Shown piece by piece: positions 1-4,288 of a DNA stretch of 5,186 bases. Positions within the stretch are counted from its first letter, which is position 1, and each line of letters starts with the position of its first letter. This DNA is from Polyangia bacterium. Its GTDB lineage: Bacteria > Myxococcota_A > Polyangia > Polyangiales > Polyangiaceae. The position numbers and the translations under genes were made by a program. The notes beneath the pieces are model-generated. The model was not told the DNA's origin. It did no database searches and worked only from the letters and a program-made list of their open reading frames with translations. The stretch lies in NCBI GenBank assembly GCA_030433055.1, contig JAUILJ010000652.1, positions 1-5,186 on the forward strand, written 5' to 3'.

Positions 1-582
1 CACCGAGACGCGGACGTTGTAGGGTTTGTCTTGGGCGCTGGGGTGGACGCTGAGCGCCCCCTCGAGGCCAGCGCGCACACGTTGTGAGGTGAGGAGCGGG
101 ACGACCGCTGCGCGAACGCGAACGTCGGCGTGGCTTGCGGCAGCCTCCAGGGACGGGAGGGCCGCCCGAAGGTCGCTCTCGGAGCGCTGAGCGAGCTCGC
201 AGGCGGCCTGCCACACCACCGAGAACTCTGCGTCCTCGAGCAGCTGGGCCAACGGGACGACCTCCAGCGCGTTCTGGCCTTCGTCGCCTGGGCATAGCGC
301 TCGGCAGGTCCGCAAGGCCAGGACGCCCTGCCGTCGGAGATCCACCTCGACGTGCCGACAAGCGGCCACGGCCAGGGGGCGCAGGAGTGCCACGAGCTCC
401 AGACGCGCGTGCGTGTCCCGCGCCCTCGGCAGGCTGGCCATCTGTGCGACGCGCTCGGCGTGACTCGGGTCCTCTTCGCCCAGCGCGCGCAACATAGTGC
501 AGAGCGCCACGAGAGCGCCGTGAGGGGGTTCCTGCGCGAGGGTCGCGAGCGCGTCGTCGAGGAGTGTCACGTCATCCGTCAT
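1..582 (-). CDS. Hypothetical helical-repeat (HEAT-like) protein, C-terminus outside window
   Basis: The minus strand is open from an ATG at 582 to the left edge: 194 codons with no stop, ending exactly in frame at base 1, so the protein continues outside the window. The translation begins MTDDVTLLDDALATLAQE and is rich in Ala, Leu, Arg and Glu. It has no signal peptide, membrane segment or recognisable catalytic motif. Successive amphipathic helices separated by short turns can be seen, such as the stretch around ARLELVALLRPLAVAACRHV (about residues 60-79), VVWQAACELAQRSESDL (about 120-136) and HADVRVRAAVVPLLTS (about 149-164). The 'D-VR-AAV--L' pattern is typical of HEAT/PBS-lyase-type repeats, which act as protein-binding scaffolds; I infer that class only, not a function. 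The start is uncertain: the purine-rich GGGGGAGG lies some 20 bases upstream, too far for an ideal ribosome site, and the frame stays open further upstream to a TTG at 672, but no ATG or GTG lies there. It follows HU but is separated from it by a terminator, so it probably has its own promoter or depends on read-through. Confidence 0.65.
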   Translation of the reverse strand, partial: MTDDVTLLDDALATLAQEPPHGALVALCTMLRALGEEDPSHAERVAQMASLPRARDTHARLELVALLRPLAVAACRHVEVDLRRQGVLALRTCRALCPGDEGQNALEVVPLAQLLEDAEFSVVWQAACELAQRSESDLRAALPSLEAAASHADVRVRAAVVPLLTSQRVRAGLEGALSVHPSAQDKPYNVRVSV

Positions 583-618
583 ACCCGTGCGCTGCCCCGG
601 ATGCCTCCCCCAGAAGCC

Positions 619-663
619 CAGAAGCCTGAAATCCAGAAGCCTGAAATCCAGAAGCCTGAAATC
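619..663. repeat. Three perfect 15-bp tandem repeats
   Basis: The unit CAGAAGCCTGAAATC occurs three times head to tail without mismatch at 619-633, 634-648 and 649-663. A partial copy (CAGAAGCC) precedes it at 611-618, and the first four bases of another follow at 664-667. The array lies in the short gap between the HU terminator and the start of the helical-repeat gene. The 15-bp period is a multiple of three, so the array would keep reading frame in either direction. No start site supports translation, and I regard it as an intergenic microsatellite-like array. Confidence 0.95.
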
Positions 664-670
664 CAGACAC

Positions 671-698
671 AAAAAAAGGCGCCCAACTAGGGCGCCCT
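671..698 (-). terminator. Rho-independent terminator of the HU gene
   Basis: Read on the minus strand, 26 bases after the HU stop, GGCGCCC pairs perfectly with GGGCGCC across the five-base loop TAGTT. The stem can be extended by a G-T and an A-T pair, and it is followed at once by seven T residues. This is a textbook intrinsic terminator. It should make HU a separate transcript and insulate the helical-repeat gene downstream. A smaller hairpin (TTCGG/CCGAA, loop of six, 706-721) sits between the stop codon and this stem. Confidence 0.9.
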
Positions 699-723
699 CT
701 TCCGTTTCGGTGCAAGCCGAACC

Positions 724-1044
724 TCAGCCGTTGACGAGGTCCTTGAGCTTCTTGAGCGGGGTCGCGCGGACCTTCTTGCTCGCGGGCTTCGCGTCGCGAT
801 GCTTCTCTTCACCGGTGAAGCGGTTGATGTAGGTGCCAGCCTTGGTGGCCTTGACCTTCTTCACCTTGAGCTTGAGGAGGTCCGGAATCACGAACTCCTC
901 CGGTGAACCGCGCTTGGTCAGCTCGCGACGAATGAGCTCGCGGAGCTCATCAAAGACGGCGGCGACGTCCTTCTTGGTCAGGTTGGTCTTCTCGGCGAGC
1001 TCGCTGATGATCTGGGCCTTGGTGAGGCGCTTGGCAGTTGCCAT
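724..1044 (-). CDS. HU-family nucleoid DNA-binding protein
   Basis: 106-residue basic protein of the HU/IHF family, which forms dimers that bend and compact DNA in the nucleoid and help replication, recombination and transcription. The N-terminal helices fit the family: MATAKRLTKAQIISELAEKT, then LTKKDVAAVFDELRELIRREL (about residues 22-42). They are followed by the core strand FVIPDLLKLKV (51-61) and the DNA-binding arm around YINRFTGEE (72-80). The protein ends with a basic AKPASKKVRATPLKKLKDLV segment that matches the family's closing helix. It is longer than classical HU (about 90 residues) because of the IPxLLKLKVKKVKATKAG variant core, a form I associate with deltaproteobacteria-like genomes. 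Start choice: the frame is open well upstream (to 1326), but the ATG at 1044 has a strong GGAGGG site five bases ahead and matches the family N-terminus. Oddity: the usual arm-tip NPxTG reads NRFTG, so the intercalating proline is Arg75 (codon CGC). It is transcribed alone, with its own terminator and a long upstream region. Confidence 0.93.
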   Translation of the reverse strand: MATAKRLTKAQIISELAEKTNLTKKDVAAVFDELRELIRRELTKRGSPEEFVIPDLLKLKVKKVKATKAGTYINRFTGEEKHRDAKPASKKVRATPLKKLKDLVNG

Positions 1045-1048
1045 GATT

Positions 1049-1054
1049 CCCTCC
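1049..1054 (-). promoter_or_regulatory. Shine-Dalgarno site of the HU gene
   Basis: On the minus strand GGAGGG lies four to five bases before the ATG at 1044, the strongest ribosome binding site in the window. It decides the HU start against the much longer upstream-open frame that extends to 1326. Confidence 0.85.
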
Positions 1055-1087
1055 GGGAGTGGGAGTTGGGAGAGTCGAACCTGCGAA

Positions 1088-1108
1088 TCGGTCTGCAAAA
1101 CAGGCCGA
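1088..1108. repeat. Hairpin-forming inverted repeat near HU start
   Basis: TCGGTCTG and CAGGCCGA flank the five-base loop CAAAA and form an 8-bp stem if read as plus-strand RNA (one G-T pair). In the minus-strand HU leader the same position becomes a C-A mismatch, so the stem is weaker there. It lies 44-64 bases upstream of the HU start codon. Its role is unknown. Confidence 0.5.
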
Positions 1109-1144
1109 AAGAGAACTAGCGCAGGCAGGGCGAATCGATGCCAC

Positions 1145-1177
1145 CTTCCCGAAGCGGTGACAAGACTTTTCGGGAAG
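1145..1177. repeat. Perfect 9-bp inverted repeat in HU upstream region
   Basis: CTTCCCGAA (1145-1153) and TTCGGGAAG (1169-1177) are exact reverse complements around a 15-base spacer. It lies about 100 bases upstream of HU. Read on the plus strand, eight T residues follow nine bases after the stem (1187-1194), which is loosely terminator-like but has no upstream plus-strand gene to terminate. It could equally be a leader hairpin or a protein-binding palindrome. Confidence 0.55.
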
Positions 1178-1364
1178 AACATGCGGTTTTTTTTGAGTGC
1201 AGCGGCCTCGGCGTCCCATGAAACAAGCCCGAGAAGCCATCGCCTCACCCACAATTGACGCTCGGCGCGACTCGCTTGCCCCCTGCGCGAGGGCATCTGG
1301 CCAAACAACACACACCTCGTCCACAACTCATCACAAGGCTAACACAGCCACCATCCGCAAATGG

Positions 1365-1404
1365 CGCTATTACGAGAATAGCGAATCCTTTCGGGACTTT
1401 ACAA
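1365..1404 (-). promoter_or_regulatory. Candidate HU promoter overlapping an inverted repeat
   Basis: On the minus strand TTGTAA (1404-1399) and TATTCT (1380-1375) are separated by 18 bases and each match four of six positions of the sigma-70-type -35 and -10 consensus. The -10 element lies inside a perfect 7-bp inverted repeat CGCTATT-ACGAG-AATAGCG (1365-1383), as expected for an operator. This would give an HU leader of about 320 bases. Other promoters closer to the gene cannot be excluded, and consensus matches in this kind of genome are weak evidence. Confidence 0.3.
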
Positions 1405-1489
1405 GACGAAATGCGAACGAATAGCGAAAGAAGAGGGCGTGCGAAGTCCAGTTTCCACAGAGTTGTCCACAGGTCTTCCGTGATACGGC

Positions 1490-1927
1490 CTAGCGCGAGG
1501 CGGCGAGGCGCAGCTCTTCCACCATGAGGTTCATGCGTGCTTCTTCGGCGTCGTCCTGGTGGTCGTAGCCCAGGAGGTGCAGGAGCCCATGTGCGAGCAA
1601 GATCGTCACCTCTTCGACGATCGCGCGGGCGCCGGATTTGGCCTGTCTGCGTGCTGTTTCAAGGCTGATCACGACGTCCCCCAGGAGATCCGGATGCAAC
1701 CCACCGCCCTCACCCTCCTGCATGGCGAAGGCCAAGACGTCGGTGGGACGGTCTTTCTTGCGGAAATCCCGGTTTAGCTCGTGGATCACGGCGTCGGAGC
1801 ACAGGAGGACGCTGAGCTCCGCGTCTGGCAGGCCCAAGTGCTCAAGCATCCGCTCCGCCAGCGCGCGCACCTGGCCCACTCGGACCGGCCGGCTCGAGAG
1901 ATCCTGCGACTGCACGTGGACCGCCAT
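1490..1927 (-). CDS. ybeY: YbeY, endoribonuclease for 16S rRNA 3' maturation and ribosome quality control
   Basis: 145-residue cytoplasmic metalloprotein of the YbeY/UPF0054 family, a single-strand endoribonuclease involved in 16S rRNA 3'-end maturation and 70S quality control. The zinc-binding signature is complete in AHGLLHLLGYDH (residues 112-123), with His113, His117 and His123 as ligands, followed by the usual acidic helix DDAEEARMNLMVEEL. Upstream are the family blocks LNRDFRKKDRPTDVLAFAM (51-69) and LLGDVVISLETARRQA (81-96). The length is normal for the family (about 150), so it should be full and active. Its ATG overlaps the stop of the upstream biotin-carboxylase-like gene by one base (TGATG), and there is no good Shine-Dalgarno sequence ahead of it, so translation is probably coupled to that gene. 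In many bacteria ybeY neighbours phoH, a PASTA/HD protein or era; none is seen here. Confidence 0.96.
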   Translation of the reverse strand: MAVHVQSQDLSSRPVRVGQVRALAERMLEHLGLPDAELSVLLCSDAVIHELNRDFRKKDRPTDVLAFAMQEGEGGGLHPDLLGDVVISLETARRQAKSGARAIVEEVTILLAHGLLHLLGYDHQDDAEEARMNLMVEELRLAASR

Positions 1928-3261
1928 CAGCTGACGTGCCGCGGAATGAACGTGGTGTCGTACTGCCCGGCTCGGAAGGCCTCATTTCCAAGGACGAGAC
2001 GCAGCTGCGCCATGTTGGTGGTGCCCGGCCCCACGCGGGTGCCGGCGAGCACCCGGTCCAGGGTCAGCACGGCCTGATGCCGAATCGGGGCGTAGGTGGT
2101 GATCTTCGCGATCAAGCGCCCATCATCGACAGCGCGCACCCCGCGATCGTCCACCGACACTTCGACTCGAACACGCCGGGTTGGATAGGGAGGCGCGCGA
2201 AAGGTGGTGGGCTCCATGTCGGCCTCGGGGTTGGCGACCAGCCACGCCGCCACAGCATGACCCGTCGGGCGCGGAGAGGTCGCCTCCTCCGGCATGGCTT
2301 CGCCGGCCGCCAGGCGGATCTCCAGCGCGACCAAGTCCACGCCCGTCACCATCTCGCTGATCGCGTGCTGCTTGGGCAGCCCGATCCGCGCGCCGCTGAG
2401 CCAGAAGTGCGCGTCGGCGTCGAGGAGGAAGTCCACAGTCATCAGGCCCACGTGCTGAACGCCTTCCAAGACACGGATGGCCGCGTCGTACATGGCTTCG
2501 CGCAGGGCCTCGCCATCTCCCCGAAAGACCAGCTCGGGCGAGGGGCACTCCTCGATGAAGCGCCGCCCGCTGTCGGAGAGGCTCCGCTCACGATCGCAGA
2601 GGGCCACGCGCTCGCCGTGCGCGTCTGCCGCGACCAGGATCTCGATGTGGCGCGGCCGCTCGATCCAGCGCTGCGCGAGGAGAGGCACCTCACCGGCGCG
2701 CTCTTTCAACGCCTCGTAAGCGGCGGGAGCGTCTTCGGCCGAGTCGACGCGCTCAATGCCCACTCCGCCACCGGCGAGCGTGCTGCGCAGCGCGATTGGG
2801 TATCCCTCTTGATAAGCGTAGGCTTGGAGGTCTCCCGCGTCTTCGAGCGGAGCGCTCGAGCCCACGCGCCGCACCCCGGCCTGGTCTGCGATGGCCGCCA
2901 AGGCGGGCCGCGACGCGACCACTTCCATGTGGGCGAGCTTCCCGGCCGCGCATTGGATGCCTTTCGCTTCAAGGGCGCGCGCGAGCTCAGCGTGCCCGCG
3001 GTGCGACGCGTAGCCCGGGTAGACCGCGTTGACCTCGAGCTTTTGGGCCAGCGCCACAATCTCGTCCACCGCGATCTTTCCGTCGGCCTCGGCGGGCACC
3101 TCATGGGCGCCCTCGCAGGCCCCGGCGTGTACCGCGGCGGCTCCTCCGCCCAAGACCCCTGGCGTGAGCACCGTGTGGGCCGCTGCGCCGAGCTGACGAC
3201 AGGTGCGGGCGACGCGTACGACGACTTCGCCGCGATGAGGAATCAAGATGCGCTCAAACAT
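1927..3261 (-). CDS. Biotin-carboxylase-like ATP-grasp protein, probably catalytically degenerate
   Basis: 444 residues, the same length as the biotin carboxylase subunit of acetyl-CoA carboxylase (AccC, about 449), and collinear with it throughout. The N-terminal domain begins MFERILIPHRGEVVVRVART (AccC: ANRGEIALRI), followed by YPGY (81-84), the ATP-grasp block EGYPIALRSTLAGGGVGI (152-169), PRHIEILV (203-210), FIEECPSP (235-242), ISEMVTGVDL (301-310) and RPTGHAVA (331-338). AccC carboxylates biotin with ATP and bicarbonate. Here many active-site residues differ: Arg replaces the ATP-site lysines (118, 159, 234), the FxEMNTRxQVEHP block reads FWLSGARIGLPKQH (286-299), and the metal-ligand glutamates become Asp277 and Ser289. 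I infer a pseudoenzyme or altered activity. Start: the ATG at 3261 matches the AccC N-terminus; a TTG at 3309 would add 16 residues without homology. No Shine-Dalgarno is evident for either. No biotin-carrier gene is adjacent; instead ybeY overlaps its stop. Confidence 0.85.
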   Translation of the reverse strand: MFERILIPHRGEVVVRVARTCRQLGAAAHTVLTPGVLGGGAAAVHAGACEGAHEVPAEADGKIAVDEIVALAQKLEVNAVYPGYASHRGHAELARALEAKGIQCAAGKLAHMEVVASRPALAAIADQAGVRRVGSSAPLEDAGDLQAYAYQEGYPIALRSTLAGGGVGIERVDSAEDAPAAYEALKERAGEVPLLAQRWIERPRHIEILVAADAHGERVALCDRERSLSDSGRRFIEECPSPELVFRGDGEALREAMYDAAIRVLEGVQHVGLMTVDFLLDADAHFWLSGARIGLPKQHAISEMVTGVDLVALEIRLAAGEAMPEEATSPRPTGHAVAAWLVANPEADMEPTTFRAPPYPTRRVRVEVSVDDRGVRAVDDGRLIAKITTYAPIRHQAVLTLDRVLAGTRVGPGTTNMAQLRLVLGNEAFRAGQYDTTFIPRHVS

Positions 3262-3337
3262 TGCGGCGCAGCATACTCGCGCCAGGGCATTGGGACCAGT
3301 CGCACCCAAACCGAGGCCCTATGGGTCTTGCTCTCGC

Positions 3338-3355
3338 CGTACCACAATCGGTACG
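3338..3355. promoter_or_regulatory. Inverted repeat between divergent genes, possible operator
   Basis: CGTACC (3338-3343) and GGTACG (3350-3355) are exact reverse complements around a six-base spacer, in the 165-bp gap between the divergent starts at 3261 and 3427. The position suits a shared regulator site. I found no convincing -35/-10 pairs on either strand in this gap, and the six-base arms could occur by chance. Confidence 0.3.
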
Positions 3356-3426
3356 CTCGCCCCATCTAGCGGTTCCGCGGCCACTCGGGGTGGTGGAGCC
3401 GGCTGGAGCAAGGGCAGAGACCGCGC

Positions 3427-4284
3427 GTGGCATTCTTACGAGACGAGCAAATCGAGCAGAACGTCAACCGACTCCCCATCCCCTTCGACGCTCACGGTGT
3501 CGACCCTTTTGGGGTGCAAAAAGACTGGCTCGTGCGGGCCTACTCCCCCTTCGCGCACCTCTACCGCAGCTACCTGAACGTCACGACCTTCGGGATGGAG
3601 AACCTGCCAAAGTCCGGGCGCGGGCTGCTGATCGGGAACCACTCGGGAGGCATCGGCGCCGACGCCGCCATGACCATGAGCTCGCTGCTCCTGAACACGG
3701 ACTCCCCGCGCCTCGCTCATGGCATGGCGGAGTACTTCTTCAACACGTGGCCCTTCGCGTCGCAGCTGATGAACCGAGTGGGCCACCTCACTGGCCTCCC
3801 GGAGCATGCCGAGATGCTCTTGCAGGCGGGGCGCATCGTGGTGGCGTTCCCCGAGGGGGCGCGAGGAACCGCCAAGCTCTATCGCGACCGCTACAAGCTC
3901 GTGCGCTTCGGCACCGGCTTCATGCGCCTGGCGCTGAAGATGCAGACCCCCGTCTACCCCTTTGCCTTCATTGGCGGTGAGGAGGCCTTCCCCACGCTCT
4001 TCCACATCAAGGGCCTCAACAAACTGATCGGCGCTCCTTATGTGCCCGTGGCTCCCCAGCTGGTCATCTGGCCTCTGCCCGTGAGCTGCCAGATCCACTT
4101 CGGGAAGCCGCTCGAATTCGATGGCGACGGTACGGAGACAGACGAAGTCATTCATGGCTACGTGGAAGAGGTCAAGGACGCCATCCGGGGCTTGATTCGA
4201 ACGGGTCTCGAGGCCCGCCCCTCAGCATTCACTACCAAGACGGTGCGGAGCCCCTACGACCCCACCCGTCCGGACCTGAGTTAA
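3427..4284 (+). CDS. PlsC-family (lysophospholipid-type) acyltransferase
   Basis: 285-residue member of the LPLAT/AGPAT (PlsC) superfamily, which transfers acyl chains from acyl-CoA or acyl-ACP to a hydroxyl of a lysophospholipid or related lipid at the inner face of the membrane. The catalytic block is LLIGNHSGGIGADAAM (67-82), with His72 and Asp79. The His-to-Asp spacing is six residues rather than the classical four, as in the NHSGxxxxD subgroup. The phosphate-binding block is VAFPEGARGTAKLYRDRYKL (139-158), followed by GTGFMRLAL (162-170) and VYPFAFIGGEEAFP (176-189). There is no signal peptide. A moderately hydrophobic stretch, LVIWPLPVSCQIHFG (212-226), may contact the membrane. The start is a GTG with only a weak AAGGG about 12 bases ahead; no other start lies upstream in frame before non-homologous sequence. 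The actual acceptor is unknown. The SDR gene follows 4 bp after its stop and is surely co-transcribed. Confidence 0.9.
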   Translation: MAFLRDEQIEQNVNRLPIPFDAHGVDPFGVQKDWLVRAYSPFAHLYRSYLNVTTFGMENLPKSGRGLLIGNHSGGIGADAAMTMSSLLLNTDSPRLAHGMAEYFFNTWPFASQLMNRVGHLTGLPEHAEMLLQAGRIVVAFPEGARGTAKLYRDRYKLVRFGTGFMRLALKMQTPVYPFAFIGGEEAFPTLFHIKGLNKLIGAPYVPVAPQLVIWPLPVSCQIHFGKPLEFDGDGTETDEVIHGYVEEVKDAIRGLIRTGLEARPSAFTTKTVRSPYDPTRPDLS

Positions 4285-4288
4285 CGCC

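Larger units (their letters stand above)
1045..1489. other. 445-bp non-coding region upstream of HU, with palindromes
   Basis: No convincing gene lies between the HU start and the ybeY stop. Short frames here lack ribosome sites and family resemblance. The left half is GC-rich, while about 1340-1450 is clearly poorer in GC than its surroundings. It contains, from left to right, an 8-bp-stem hairpin (1088-1108), a perfect 9-bp inverted repeat (1145-1177), a run of eight T (1187-1194), a 7-bp inverted repeat (1365-1383), a direct repeat GAATAGCGAA (1376-1385 and 1419-1428), four copies of GCGAA between 1381 and 1445, and three TCCACA-type sequences. It must hold the HU promoter and probably a long HU leader. 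No clear terminator for the ybeY transcript could be seen. Confidence 0.8.

Noticed and set aside
352..690. Plus-strand frame ending in Glu-Ile-Gln-Lys-Pro repeats
   Set aside because: It overlaps the helical-repeat gene on the other strand, runs through the tandem repeat into the terminator, and its translation is not family-like.
1066..1105. tRNA-like piece on the minus strand (TTTTGCAGA followed by GGTTCGACTC)
   Set aside because: The T-loop-like sequence has no complementary 5-bp stem around it, and no acceptor or D arm could be paired, so it is a chance match.
1045..1326. N-terminal extension of HU to 1326 (200 residues in total)
   Set aside because: The ATG at 1044 has a strong GGAGGG site and matches the HU family N-terminus; the extension has no resemblance to known HU extensions and covers the palindrome-rich leader.
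1245..1331. 28-codon cysteine-rich small frame on the minus strand starting at the ATG at 1331
   Set aside because: No ribosome site, no resemblance, and it lies in the leader region; too short to support.
1927..3261. Naming this gene accC
   Set aside because: Fold and length agree, but the substitutions at the catalytic positions make it unsafe to give the symbol of the active enzyme.
1936..3369. 477-codon open frame on the plus strand opposite the carboxylase-like gene
   Set aside because: It is longer than the minus-strand gene, but its translation is rich in His, Arg and Gly and resembles no family, while the minus strand shows clear AccC collinearity. It is a high-GC antisense shadow.
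3436..4155. 239-codon minus-strand frame opposite the acyltransferase
   Set aside because: A shadow of the plus-strand gene, which carries intact NHSGG and FPEG motifs.
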